Positions 15,375 through 24,365 are shown, numbered from the stretch's first letter. The stretch is DNA of 64,000 nucleotides from Streptococcus sp. NPS 308 (GCF_002355895.1 NZ_AP017652.1:1397001-1461000); one strand, 5' to 3'. The notes: a model not told the origin generated them from the letters alone. Program-made: numbers and translations.

Positions 15375-17591
15375 TTATCCTTTCAAAAAGTCATAAATTC
15401 CCTGCACCGTACCTAGCGCCATCATCTCTTGGTCTTTAACGGTCTGTTTGAGATTTTGGTAAATCTGACTTTCAGCAATTTCCCTTTTCGGCGCTTCTTT
15501 ATTGACTGTCATGACACCATCTTTGATCGTCACAAAGCCCAGCTCTTCAAATACTTGGATCATCTTGACCAGCAAGATTTGTTGGATATTGAGATAAGCC
15601 GCCAATTCTTTCAGCTTGTAGCGAATATCAAACTCTGGGAACTGGTAAATGGTCTTGTACAATTTTGCAAACTGTTCTCTAGTCCCGTAACCTGTCAGAT
15701 AGTAGGCCTTATCGATGTCATTTTTGAAATAGACAGCAGAGAAATCCTGTTCTTGAAAAACGGTCTTCAGCAGGGTAATATCTTCTGGAATATTCTTCAC
15801 AACCACAGCATCACTGGTCGCTAATTCTGGTAATTCTCCAGCAAAGTCCAAGACTGGAACACCTTCTGGCAAGACTGCATTCTTCCCACGAATGTTAAAG
15901 AGTTGAACACCTTCCACACGCGCATCCACCATCATCAACTGGAGGGCAGTTTGGCCATTCCATTGATTGACAGACAGGGTGACTGCTAATTCTAAGTTTT
16001 TGGTTTGAGAAAACTCTGTCGCCCATCTACCTTGTCCAAAGGCCACCACTTCAAAACTCGCCTCACCCTTGGAAATTTTTAGTTTGAGGTGAGTATTTCC
16101 CGCCCCCATACTGCGAGCACTCTCGACATTGAAATCCCTGATGTAAAAAACAGGTTTCTGATTGTCCATTCCAAAAGGTGCCAAGCGTTCAAAGCTTTTA
16201 ACCGTTTCCAAGCTAAGCGTCTCCAAGTCTAGCTCTTCATCTAGATTTAACTTGTTCTTACCACTAGCATCTGCACCTTTTTCACGGATATAGTCTTCCA
16301 AGACTTGAGATAAATCTGAAAGTTTCTCAACATCCAGTGTCATGCCCGCTGCACCAGCATGGCCTCCAAAGGCGATGAAGAGGTCCCGATGGGGATCCAA
16401 AGCTTCAAAAATATCGACCGCTTCCACGCTACGAGCGCTACCCTTGGCACGACCGTCCTCTATGTTAAGAACGATGACTGTCTGCCCTAGTTCTTCCAGC
16501 AAACGACCAGCAACGATACCCAGAACGCCAGGATTCCAGCCTTCCTTAGCCAAAACCTGGACCTTCTTCTCAGGATCTACCATGGTCTTAGCTTCTTCAT
16601 AGATTGACTGAACGATTTCCTTACGCTCTTCGTTTTTCTGGTGAATCATGAGGGCAATCTCATGAGCTTCCTCGTCGTCAAACCCAGTCAGCAAATCAAT
16701 GGCAGGATTGGGATCATCCAATCGCCCCAAGGCATTTAAACGAGGGGCAATCTGAAAGCCAACCGTTTCTTCTGTCACTTCATTCGCAGCAATCCCAGCC
16801 ATATCCAGCATTTCTTGTAGACCAATACGCTGAGTATGCCCCAGCATCTCCAGACCATATTGGACCAAAATGCGATTCTCATCCGTCAAACTCACCATAT
16901 CTGCAATGGTTCCGATGGCAACCAAATCAAGCAACTCCACTTGTACTTCTTCTAAAAGAGCGCAAGCTAGCTTGAAAGCCACTCCGCAACCAGCCAGATA
17001 TTTGAATGGATAGTCAGCATCCGGATGTTCAGGGTGGACAATCGCATAGGCATCAGGTAGGGTTTCAGGCATGGAATGGTGGTCGGTCACAATGACATCC
17101 ACTCCCATAGACTGGGCCAATTCAATGGCTTCGTGACCCGCAACTCCATTGTCCACTGTCACAATCAAGGAAATCCCCTCTTGCTCGATAAAGTATTTAT
17201 AGACACTGGCATTGGGACCATAGCCATCTGTAAAACGATTGGGAAGGTAAACACGGCACTCGGCACCAAGTTGTTCCAAACTTTCCTTAATAATCGAAGC
17301 TGAGGTCATGCCATCCGCATCATAGTCTCCATAGATGAGGATGTTTTCCCCTTCTTCAATAGCCTGACGAATCCGCTCCACTGCCTTGTCCATATCATGG
17401 AGCAAATAGGGATCGTGCAAGTCTTCTAAAGAAGGTTCTAAGAACTTCTTTAGACTTTTCTCATCCTGAATCCCTCTTTCAAATAATAACCGAGCCACCT
17501 CAGGACCCAGTCCAGCCTTCTTGGCTATCTTTGTAAAATCCGCATCTTCAACCTGCGGGGCAAACTGCCATTCATAAGTAGGAGTTATCAA
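15375..17591 (-). CDS. recJ: Single-stranded-DNA-specific exonuclease RecJ
   Basis: A 738-residue DHH-family 5'-3' exonuclease used in recombination and repair. Visible: YGDYDADGMTS (about 87-97) and VTDHHSMPE (DHH motif), metal-site VDNGVAGHEA, the DHHA1 part with GIVAGRL and FGGHAGAAGMT, an OB domain and the Firmicutes C-terminal extension. The longest frame starts at 17648, but it contains the promoter -10 (TATAAT at 17628-17633). Translation most likely begins at a TTG (17591) giving MITPTYEWQF. The last residues (YDFLKG) differ from those of the displaced tail downstream (YDFLME), which points to a replaced C-terminus. Confidence 0.93.
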   Translation of the reverse strand: MITPTYEWQFAPQVEDADFTKIAKKAGLGPEVARLLFERGIQDEKSLKKFLEPSLEDLHDPYLLHDMDKAVERIRQAIEEGENILIYGDYDADGMTSASIIKESLEQLGAECRVYLPNRFTDGYGPNASVYKYFIEQEGISLIVTVDNGVAGHEAIELAQSMGVDVIVTDHHSMPETLPDAYAIVHPEHPDADYPFKYLAGCGVAFKLACALLEEVQVELLDLVAIGTIADMVSLTDENRILVQYGLEMLGHTQRIGLQEMLDMAGIAANEVTEETVGFQIAPRLNALGRLDDPNPAIDLLTGFDDEEAHEIALMIHQKNEERKEIVQSIYEEAKTMVDPEKKVQVLAKEGWNPGVLGIVAGRLLEELGQTVIVLNIEDGRAKGSARSVEAVDIFEALDPHRDLFIAFGGHAGAAGMTLDVEKLSDLSQVLEDYIREKGADASGKNKLNLDEELDLETLSLETVKSFERLAPFGMDNQKPVFYIRDFNVESARSMGAGNTHLKLKISKGEASFEVVAFGQGRWATEFSQTKNLELAVTLSVNQWNGQTALQLMMVDARVEGVQLFNIRGKNAVLPEGVPVLDFAGELPELATSDAVVVKNIPEDITLLKTVFQEQDFSAVYFKNDIDKAYYLTGYGTREQFAKLYKTIYQFPEFDIRYKLKELAAYLNIQQILLVKMIQVFEELGFVTIKDGVMTVNKEAPKREIAESQIYQNLKQTVKDQEMMALGTVQGIYDFLKG

Positions 17592-17627
17592 AAAAACATC
17601 CACTCTTTCTAAGAATTCTATCGTTTC

Positions 17628-17636
17628 ATTATAACA
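17628..17636 (-). promoter_or_regulatory. Extended -10 promoter of recJ
   Basis: TGTTATAAT on the minus strand, about 37 bp upstream of the proposed TTG start. Confidence 0.6.
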
Positions 17637-17705
17637 TGATTTAGGCATTTTCTCTATCCAGATTGCTTTTTTATAATATTTTAGTGAATTTTTTTCAGAT
17701 ACGAT

Positions 17706-17734
17706 TTGACAAGAACATTCTTTTGTTGTAGAAT
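17706..17734 (+). promoter_or_regulatory. Promoter of the amino acid ABC transporter operon
   Basis: TTGACA (17706-17711), a 17-bp spacer and TAGAAT (17729-17734). Confidence 0.8.
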
Positions 17735-17768
17735 CATGTTATAAAATCTAACACAAAGGAGATCTCTC

Positions 17769-18527
17769 ATGGCTTTAGTAGAATTTAAAAACGTCGAAAA
17801 ATATTACGGAGACTACCACGCACTCCGCGACATCAATCTCCGTTTTGAAAAAGGACAAGTTGTTGTCCTGCTTGGACCTTCCGGTTCTGGGAAGTCCACT
17901 CTTATCCGAACGATTAATGGTTTAGAGGCTGTTGACAAAGGAAGTCTCCTAGTCAATGGACATCAAGTAGCAGGTGCCAGTCAGAAAGATCTAGTTCCTC
18001 TCCGTAAGGAAGTGGGCATGGTTTTTCAACATTTTAACCTTTATCCACACAAAACAGTGTTAGAAAATGTAACACTTGCACCCATTAAAGTTCTAGGAAT
18101 TGATAAAAAAGAAGCTGAAAAAACAGCCCAAAAATATCTGGAATTTGTAAATATGTGGGACAAGAAAGATTCTTATCCGGCCATGCTATCTGGTGGACAA
18201 AAACAACGGATTGCCATCGCACGCGGACTCGCTATGCATCCCGAACTCCTCCTCTTTGATGAGCCAACATCTGCTCTTGACCCTGAGACTATCGGAGATG
18301 TTCTAGCAGTTATGCAAAAACTGGCACATGACGGAATGAACATGATCATCGTTACCCACGAAATGGGCTTTGCCCGTGAAGTTGCTGACCGTATCATCTT
18401 TATGGCCGACGGAGAAGTTTTGGTGGATACGACAGATGTCGATGACTTTTTCGACAATCCAAGCGAACCTCGTGCCCAGCAATTCCTCAGCAAAATTATC
18501 AACCACGAAAGTGACAAAGTCAAATAA
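17769..18527 (+). CDS. Polar amino acid ABC transporter, ATP-binding protein
   Basis: A 252-residue ABC ATPase of the GlnQ/PAAT type. Walker A GPSGSGKST (36-44), Q-loop FQHFNLYPH, signature LSGGQKQRIA (about 140-149), Walker B LLLFDEPTSALD and the H-loop THEMGF are all intact. It is the first gene of a four-gene operon with a binding protein and two permeases, spaced by 9-12 bp. CAAAGGAGA precedes the start. The substrate is probably glutamine, glutamate or another polar amino acid; it cannot be fixed from sequence alone. Confidence 0.93.
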   Translation: MALVEFKNVEKYYGDYHALRDINLRFEKGQVVVLLGPSGSGKSTLIRTINGLEAVDKGSLLVNGHQVAGASQKDLVPLRKEVGMVFQHFNLYPHKTVLENVTLAPIKVLGIDKKEAEKTAQKYLEFVNMWDKKDSYPAMLSGGQKQRIAIARGLAMHPELLLFDEPTSALDPETIGDVLAVMQKLAHDGMNMIIVTHEMGFAREVADRIIFMADGEVLVDTTDVDDFFDNPSEPRAQQFLSKIINHESDKVK

Positions 18528-18537
18528 GGAGGCGCCT

Positions 18538-19332
18538 ATGAAAAAGAAATTCTTTTTATCAGCATTATTGATCAGTCTTTTCAGTCTTGCTGCTGCCAAA
18601 CCAGTTCAGGCTGATACCAGCGTCGCAGACATTCAAAAAAGAGGCGAACTGGTTGTCGGTGTCAAACAAGACGTTCCCAATTTTGGTTACAAAGATCCCA
18701 AGACAGGGACTTATTCTGGTATCGAAACCGACTTAGCCAAGATGATTGCAGACGAACTCAAGGTCAAGGTTCGCTACGTTCCTGTTACTGCACAAACTCG
18801 CGGACCACTCCTAGACAATGAACAAGTCGACATGGATATCGCTACCTTCACTATCACAGATGAACGTAAAAAACTCTACAACTTCACCAGTCCCTACTAT
18901 ACGGACGCTTCTGGTTTTTTGGTCAATAAATCTGCCAATATCAAAAGCATTGAAGACCTAAATGGCAAAACCATCGGGGTTGCCCAAGGCTCCATCACTC
19001 AACGCTTGATTACTGAACTGGGCAAAAAGAAAGGTCTAACCTTTAAATTCGTCGAACTTGGTTCCTACCCAGAATTGATTACTTCCCTTCACGCTCACCG
19101 TATTGATGCCTTTTCTGTAGACCGTTCTATCCTATCTGGCTACATTAGTAAGCGGACAGAACTACTAGAAGATAGTTTCAAGCCATCTGACTACGGTATC
19201 GTCACCAAGAAATCAAATACCGAGCTCAACGACTATCTTGATAGCTTGGTCACTAAATGGACCAAGGACGGTAGTTTGCAGAAGCTTTATGACCGTTACA
19301 AGCTTAAACCATCTAGCCATACTGCAGATTAA
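18538..19332 (+). CDS. Amino acid ABC transporter, substrate-binding protein
   Basis: A 264-residue secreted binding protein of the bacterial family-3 solute-binding type. A signal peptide covers 1-26 (ending PVQADT), without a lipobox Cys. The fold begins at DIQKRGELVVGVKQDVPNFG, and the hallmark segments GIETDLAKMIADEL and VDMDIATFTITDERKK follow. AAGGAGG ahead of ATG at 18538 sets the start. Without a lipid anchor it may be held at the membrane by the permeases or retained electrostatically. Confidence 0.92.
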   Translation: MKKKFFLSALLISLFSLAAAKPVQADTSVADIQKRGELVVGVKQDVPNFGYKDPKTGTYSGIETDLAKMIADELKVKVRYVPVTAQTRGPLLDNEQVDMDIATFTITDERKKLYNFTSPYYTDASGFLVNKSANIKSIEDLNGKTIGVAQGSITQRLITELGKKKGLTFKFVELGSYPELITSLHAHRIDAFSVDRSILSGYISKRTELLEDSFKPSDYGIVTKKSNTELNDYLDSLVTKWTKDGSLQKLYDRYKLKPSSHTAD

Positions 19333-19344
19333 GGAGGACACCCC

Positions 19345-20022
19345 ATGACAGATTTATCATCTTGGACAGCCTATTTTCAGGATTTTGGACAATTTTTCAA
19401 TGGTTTCCTCTTCACCCTTGCCCTAGCGATTGGCTCCTTTATCCTAGCTATGGTCTTAGGAATCATCTTTGGAGTCCTATCAACTAGCAAACATCAAATT
19501 CTAAGGATTTTGGCTCGTATCTTTGTCGAATTTTACCAAAATACTCCCCTCTTAGTGCAGTTTGTTATCGTCTTTTATGGTCTACCTCTTATCAGTGAAC
19601 ACACCATCATGATTCCAATTTATTGGACAGCTGTTCTCTGCGTCGGGCTCTATCACGGAGCTTATATCGCTGAGGTGATTCGTTCAGGGATTCAGTCTAT
19701 CCCTAATGGTCAGATGGAGGCCGCCTTGTCGCAAGGTTTCACCTATATCAGTGCCATGCGCTTGATTATCTTGCCTCAGGCCTTTCGTATCATTCTCCCT
19801 CCTTTGACCAACCAAATCGTTAACCTTATCAAGAACACCTCTACAGTTGCCATCATCTCTGGAGTGGACTTAATGTTTGTGACTAAGTCTTGGTCGGCTC
19901 TCAACGGAAACTATATCCCAGCCTTTCTAGGTGCTGCCCTACTCTACTTTGCCCTTTGCTTCCCTGTCGCCCAATTTGGTCGCAAGATGGAGCAAGCCAA
20001 CAAAAAAGCCTATTCACTTTAG
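19345..20022 (+). CDS. Amino acid ABC transporter permease 1
   Basis: A 225-residue inner-membrane permease of the HisM/GlnP family with about five hydrophobic segments. The cytoplasmic EAA loop, EAALSQGFTYISAMRLIILPQA, which docks on the ATPase, spans residues about 131-152. It starts 12 bp after the binding-protein stop behind AAGGAGG. It pairs with the next permease to form a heterodimeric channel. Confidence 0.92.
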   Translation: MTDLSSWTAYFQDFGQFFNGFLFTLALAIGSFILAMVLGIIFGVLSTSKHQILRILARIFVEFYQNTPLLVQFVIVFYGLPLISEHTIMIPIYWTAVLCVGLYHGAYIAEVIRSGIQSIPNGQMEAALSQGFTYISAMRLIILPQAFRIILPPLTNQIVNLIKNTSTVAIISGVDLMFVTKSWSALNGNYIPAFLGAALLYFALCFPVAQFGRKMEQANKKAYSL

Positions 20023-20031
20023 GAGGTTACT

Positions 20032-20691
20032 ATGGAATCTATTTTAGAAGTTTTGACCCCAGATAACCTAGTCTTTATCTTTAAAGGATTTGGCTTGACC
20101 CTCTATATTTCTCTGATTGCCATTGTCCTCTCGACCCTGATCGGGACAGTACTTGCGGTTATGCGAAATGGGAAAAATCCGGTCTTGCGAATCATCTCCA
20201 GCATTTATATCGAATTTGTGCGTAACGTTCCCAACCTCCTCTGGATTTTCACCATCTTTTTAGTGTTTAAGATGAAGTCCACACCAGCAGGTATTACGGC
20301 CTTTACCCTTTTTACCTCAGCAGCCCTAGCTGAGATTATCCGAGGCGGTCTCAATGCTGTGGACAAAGGGCAGTATGAAGCAGGAATGTCGCAAGGATTC
20401 ACTTCAGCCCAAATCCTCTACTACATCATTCTCCCACAAGCAATCCGCAAAATGCTGCCAGCCATCATTTCTCAGTTTGTAACCGTGATTAAGGATACCA
20501 GCCTTCTCTACTCTGTTATCGCCCTACAAGAGCTCTTTGGCGCTAGCCAAATTCTCATGGGACGTTATTTCGAACCTGAGCAGGTCTTCAGTCTTTATAT
20601 CCTGATTGCCCTCGTATACTTCAGCTTTAACCTAGCAATTTCAAGCCTGTCCCGCATGCTAGCCAAACGCTGGCAACAAGCTGCAGAATAA
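20032..20691 (+). CDS. Amino acid ABC transporter permease 2
   Basis: A 219-residue paralogous permease with the family loop EAGMSQGFTSAQILYYIILP and IYIEFVRNVPNLLWIF, the early PAAT motif. It starts 9 bp after permease 1 and is the last gene of the operon, ending at a strong terminator. Confidence 0.92.
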   Translation: MESILEVLTPDNLVFIFKGFGLTLYISLIAIVLSTLIGTVLAVMRNGKNPVLRIISSIYIEFVRNVPNLLWIFTIFLVFKMKSTPAGITAFTLFTSAALAEIIRGGLNAVDKGQYEAGMSQGFTSAQILYYIILPQAIRKMLPAIISQFVTVIKDTSLLYSVIALQELFGASQILMGRYFEPEQVFSLYILIALVYFSFNLAISSLSRMLAKRWQQAAE

Positions 20692-20696
20692 AAAAG

Positions 20697-20732
20697 AAAT
20701 GTGAACTCAAAACAAGGGTTCACATTTTTTGC
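20697..20732 (+). terminator. Terminator of the ABC transporter operon
   Basis: AAATGTGAACTC pairs with GGGTTCACATTT, followed by a T-run. It resembles the terminator at 21613-21648. Confidence 0.85.
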
Positions 20733-20760
20733 TATAAATGAAAAAGAGCAACTCTATGCT

Positions 20761-20775
20761 ATGCAAACGTTTTAC
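20761..20775 (+). promoter_or_regulatory. cre-like site upstream of the nucleotidyltransferase gene
   Basis: ATGCAAACGTTTTAC matches the CcpA consensus WTGNAANCGNWNNCW except at the last two positions. It closely resembles the site in front of msmK. Confidence 0.4.
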
Positions 20776-20820
20776 TTTTTGGTAAAATGACTTTAAAACC
20801 ATAATGTAAGGAGAAAAACA

Positions 20821-21603
20821 ATGATCCAAGAACTTTACAAAGAATTTTCTCAATTGGAACAAGTAGAAGCCATCGCTCTAGGTGGTTCACGTGCAGGACA
20901 AGACTATGATCAAAATTCTGACTATGACGTTTACATCTATCTCAACTCTCCTATTGATGAGGCAACTCGCCTAAAAATTTTGAGTAAGTACTGCTCCTAT
21001 ATGGAGATTGGAAACCAGTTTTGGGAATTAGAGGATGACTGCGTGCTAAATAACGGTATCGAAATCGAGTTGATTTATCGTTCACTGGAGTCGTTTGAAC
21101 AAGAACTAAACTCAACTGTTTTTCAGCATCAAGCCCAAAACTCTTATACAACCTGTATGTGGCACAATCTACTCCACAGTAAAATCCTATACGACTCGAA
21201 TGGGCGCTATACTTCTCTCCAAAAAGCCTACCAGATTTCCTACCCACAGGAACTCAAAAAGCATATCATTGAAAGGCAACTCCTTTTACTAGAACAATCC
21301 ATGCCTGCCTTCTCTCACCAAATAGAAAAAGCTATCAAACGCCAAGATCTTCTCAGTATGAATCATCGCTCAAGTGAATTTTTTGCTTCCTACTTTGACT
21401 TGTTGTTTGCACTCAATGAGCAAACCCATCCTGGTGAAAAACGAATGCTTGACTATGCTAAGACCAATTGCGCTCTCCTACCTAAGCAATTTGAAGGAAC
21501 TATTCGCGACTATTTCCTACTACTCTACCAACCGCAGCAAGGAAAGCAAGCGGTCCTAACCTTACAAACCATCTTAAAACAACTAAAGGATATTTTGCCA
21601 TAA
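20821..21603 (+). CDS. Nucleotidyltransferase-fold protein (DUF4037-like)
   Basis: A 260-residue protein. The first 90 residues carry the polymerase-beta/aminoglycoside nucleotidyltransferase signature: GGSRAG (21-26) and NSDYDVYIY (Asp34 and Asp36 as metal ligands), with a probable third acidic residue in IEIELIYR. The C-terminal helical half resembles the DUF4037/kanamycin-nucleotidyltransferase-like C-domain. It may transfer a nucleotide to a small molecule or protein; no resistance phenotype can be claimed. AAGGAGAAA precedes the start. It stands alone between two terminators. Confidence 0.75.
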   Translation: MIQELYKEFSQLEQVEAIALGGSRAGQDYDQNSDYDVYIYLNSPIDEATRLKILSKYCSYMEIGNQFWELEDDCVLNNGIEIELIYRSLESFEQELNSTVFQHQAQNSYTTCMWHNLLHSKILYDSNGRYTSLQKAYQISYPQELKKHIIERQLLLLEQSMPAFSHQIEKAIKRQDLLSMNHRSSEFFASYFDLLFALNEQTHPGEKRMLDYAKTNCALLPKQFEGTIRDYFLLLYQPQQGKQAVLTLQTILKQLKDILP

Positions 21604-21612
21604 GTAAAAAAT

Positions 21613-21648
21613 GAAGTGTGAACCTGAAACCAAGGCTCACATTTTTTT
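21613..21648 (+). terminator. Terminator after the nucleotidyltransferase gene
   Basis: AAGTGTGAACCT pairs with AGGCTCACATTT with a mismatch, followed by seven T. Confidence 0.75.
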
Positions 21649-21720
21649 ACTTAACTGTAAAGCATCTAGTACACTTGAACACAGTTCTTCTTGCCCAACT
21701 TCATAAAAAATCGGCAATGA

Positions 21721-21746
21721 AAAAAGAGGACTCTAGCCCTCTTACT
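21721..21746 (-). terminator. Terminator overlapping the Rrf2-gene stop
   Basis: On the minus strand AAGAGG and CCTCTT flank an 8-base loop and are followed by TTTTTTC. The stem includes the stop codon. Confidence 0.7.
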
Positions 21747-22179
21747 TGATCATTTTATCCTGAGTCTCAGCCACAACCTGAGCCAGACTCGTCTGACGAA
21801 GTTGGTTTTCCATCGCTAGTTGGATATCCAGCAATTTTTGATCCAAGACTTCATGAATATTTGCTCCTACTGGACACTTAGGGTTGGGATTGTCATGGAA
21901 ACTAAAGAGTTTACCAGATTTTCCTAAACATTCAACAGCTTGATAAATATCAAAAAGGCTGATATCTCGGAGGTCTTTGATAATCTCAGTACCGCCCGTC
22001 CCACGCGCAACTGATATCAGTTCAGCTTTTTTGAGTTGGGACAAGGTTTTGCGAATAATGACTGGATTGACTCCAACACTGGCTGCGAGAAAATCACTAG
22101 TTACCTTACTTTCTTGACTCTTTATGGCAATGATGATTAACATATGAGTAGCAATCGTAAATCGACTTGAAATTTGCAT
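21742..22179 (-). CDS. Rrf2-family transcriptional regulator
   Basis: A 145-residue winged-helix regulator. The N-terminal MQISSRFTIATHMLIIIA and the helix-turn-helix TSDFLAASVGVNPVIIRKTL (about 27-46), then wing VARGTGGTEI, are typical of Rrf2. It has a single Cys (in CPVGANIH), so it lacks the three-Cys iron-sulfur site of IscR/NsrR and resembles the YwnA-like subgroup. Its own promoter overlaps an imperfect inverted repeat, suggesting autoregulation. No obvious target gene is next to it, so the signal and regulon are unknown. Confidence 0.88.
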   Translation of the reverse strand: MQISSRFTIATHMLIIIAIKSQESKVTSDFLAASVGVNPVIIRKTLSQLKKAELISVARGTGGTEIIKDLRDISLFDIYQAVECLGKSGKLFSFHDNPNPKCPVGANIHEVLDQKLLDIQLAMENQLRQTSLAQVVAETQDKMIK

Positions 22180-22211
22180 CTTCTTCTCCTTTTACATCCT
22201 ATCTGATACCC

Positions 22212-22256
22212 ATTATACCCTTTTATGTTGTAATGTCAATTATTACTACAAAGAGT
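22212..22256 (-). promoter_or_regulatory. Promoter and possible operator of the Rrf2 gene
   Basis: Minus strand TTGACA (22234-22239), 16-bp spacer, TATAAT (22212-22217). TTGTAGTAAT and ATTACAA around the -35 form an imperfect inverted repeat. Confidence 0.65.
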
Positions 22257-22263
22257 GTCCACT

Positions 22264-22318
22264 AAAAAAGCCTTGTATTCCCTAATAAGTCCAATGACAT
22301 AGAGAATACAAAAGCTTA
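22264..22318 (-). terminator. Terminator of the 313-residue membrane protein gene
   Basis: On the minus strand TTTGTATTCTCTA pairs with TAGGGAATACAAG, with an outer AGC/GCT pair, followed by TTTTTTAG. Confidence 0.8.
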
Positions 22319-22322
22319 TCCT

Positions 22323-23264
22323 TTATCCAATTTTACGAGCAGTTCCCTTTGTTTTGTGACTTGACCAGACTGAACTGATAGAAATCCCCGCACCAACCAA
22401 GGTAAAAACAGCTAACATCCCTAGATTAAAGAAATAATTATCTGGATATTCTCCGCTTGCAATTAGTTCATTGACCACTCGGAAAGCATAGGCAAACTCA
22501 ACCCCTAGTTGAGCTACGACTTCCATTGCCAAATCGATTTGATTCACTAAAAAGACTGTGACTACCATCAAAACAACAGAAATCAGAATACCTTTTCGTG
22601 ATAACTTTCTTGCAAACATTTCATATCCTTTAATGGTACAAATTCCAAGAACAAGCCCCGCTGCGACAGCTACATAACCAAGACGTGCGATGAAAAGAGC
22701 AACCGCCCCACCAATCAAGGCTCCAAGTAAGGCACCAATGGTACCAAGAAGAACATTTTCCTTCTGACTGTGATAAGAATCCATTTCAATTTGAAGATTA
22801 CTCTTCAAAAATTGATAGCTTTCTTCATTGATAATGAAAACCGACTCTCCTAATTGATAAAGACTAACTGGCCCCTCTTGACCACTGTAGCCACAAACTT
22901 GAACGAAGTGATGGGATTCAAGGAAATCTACAAAGTCTCTTATAAGTGTCTGTAACTTTTCAATTGTCTTTGATTTGCGCATCGCACCCTTGACAACAAT
23001 AGATACAGTGTACTGATTAATAGATAAAGTTGACAAGTTTGGAAGTGATTCGCTCTTAAAGTCATCCCACACCAACTCGTTTTCTTCTGAATCCGCAGGA
23101 TTGCCATTCAAGCTCACACTGACACTAAGTCGAAACTGATTTTTTACATCTGCTTCATGTAGCAATAGCAAGTAGCCTGATTGCACGCCATAAATGCTTC
23201 CAGACTCCTCATCAAACTGTAGGCCTAGTCCCGACGCAATTGCCTGTAATTCTTCTGGCTTCAT
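22323..23264 (-). CDS. Unknown membrane protein
   Basis: A 313-residue protein. Residues 1-160 are polar and look like a mixed alpha/beta cytoplasmic domain. Two or three hydrophobic segments lie at about 172-212 (LLGTIGALLGALIGGAVALF and following), one at about 225-243, and one near the C-terminus at about 280-300. The glycine-rich GALLGALIGG is a tight transmembrane packing motif. No family with a known function is recognised. It has its own terminator and no evident operon partner. Confidence 0.7.
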   Translation of the reverse strand: MKPEELQAIASGLGLQFDEESGSIYGVQSGYLLLLHEADVKNQFRLSVSVSLNGNPADSEENELVWDDFKSESLPNLSTLSINQYTVSIVVKGAMRKSKTIEKLQTLIRDFVDFLESHHFVQVCGYSGQEGPVSLYQLGESVFIINEESYQFLKSNLQIEMDSYHSQKENVLLGTIGALLGALIGGAVALFIARLGYVAVAAGLVLGICTIKGYEMFARKLSRKGILISVVLMVVTVFLVNQIDLAMEVVAQLGVEFAYAFRVVNELIASGEYPDNYFFNLGMLAVFTLVGAGISISSVWSSHKTKGTARKIG

Positions 23265-23425
23265 AAATTATCTCCCTATTATTTTGAACATCAATTAGTA
23301 TGGTGTTCAAATTATATATTTTTCCACATTCTAGCATAAATTTTATAAGTAGTCAATTCGTTTCCTTTTTGACTTCCCAAGAAACAGCTGTCATCAGACT
23401 ATCCTATTTCTGGTCAAAATTCATT

Positions 23426-24277
23426 TTAAAACCAATCTTTCTTTTCTCTGTCCATCCAGAGTTCAACATCTTGATCATAACCTTCTTGCTCGCTAATCTT
23501 CCCCAACAATTCATGGTTATGAGTGTGGTGAATTCCATTTACCAAACTTTCATAGTAGACCTGGAAATAGGGGAGCTTTAAATCCTTAGCCAGCAGCAAT
23601 TCGGCTTCTACATCATAATCCACTCGACGAAAATCAACATCAGACAAACCAGATTCATCAAACTCTAAGATCATATACTGAGCCCGCAAGTCCTTACGCA
23701 ACTTCGCATCTAAAAAGAAGGGTTGCCCAATCGAACCCGGATTAAGAATCAACTGTCCGTCACTTCCATAACGAAGCAACTGTTGGTGAATATGACCATA
23801 TACTGCGATAGAGGCGTGTGGGTTCGTCGCTAATCTATCAAAATCTTCTTGTTTTCCCGTATGAATCAACTCTCTACCCCAGTTTTTATCAGGGAGATGG
23901 TGAGTGATTCCCACCGTTAAATCACCAAACTGACGATGAACTTGCATGGGTTGATTGTGGAGGTCTTCGATTTCTTTAGGGCTAATTTCTTCTAAGATGT
24001 ACTGACTTTGGCGCAGGAGATAACGATGACTCACTTTTGTAGGATCTAACTTACGATGTAGGCCTAGCCAGAGACTATTCTCCCAATTCCCCAGTACTCT
24101 TGCAGTGATGGGCAAGCTAGCTAAGAGATCCAATATCCTTCTACGTCCCGTTCCAGGCATAAGAATATCCCCCAAAAGCCAGTACTCATCTACCTTTGCC
24201 TTTTTAGCATCAGCCAGTACAGCTTCCAGGGCCGTCGTATTCCCATGTATGTCTGAAAGAATTGCTATTTTCGTCAT
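23426..24277 (-). CDS. Calcineurin-like metallophosphoesterase, paralogue B
   Basis: A 283-residue paralogue of the phosphoesterase at 6960-7814. The same motifs appear in the same order: SDIHGNTTALEA (Asp9, His11), LLGDILMPGTG, LGNWENS (where A has GNWDD), THHLPDKN and GHIHQQ, followed by a similar C-terminal extension. Metal ligands appear intact. Substrate and role are unknown; the retention of two copies suggests they are not redundant. It is transcribed alone. Confidence 0.83.
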   Translation of the reverse strand: MTKIAILSDIHGNTTALEAVLADAKKAKVDEYWLLGDILMPGTGRRRILDLLASLPITARVLGNWENSLWLGLHRKLDPTKVSHRYLLRQSQYILEEISPKEIEDLHNQPMQVHRQFGDLTVGITHHLPDKNWGRELIHTGKQEDFDRLATNPHASIAVYGHIHQQLLRYGSDGQLILNPGSIGQPFFLDAKLRKDLRAQYMILEFDESGLSDVDFRRVDYDVEAELLLAKDLKLPYFQVYYESLVNGIHHTHNHELLGKISEQEGYDQDVELWMDREKKDWF

Positions 24278-24365
24278 CCTTTCTCCTCATTTCCTCTTAC
24301 TTCTTTTGTTAGTATTATAGCAAAAAACACTCAAAAAGAGCACTATCACTACTCACTGAATTAAC

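Noticed and set aside
14503..15450. Insertion sequence or integrative element bringing the gene after recJ
   Set aside because: No transposase, integrase, terminal inverted repeats or target-site duplication is visible; only the recJ tail is duplicated, and imperfectly.
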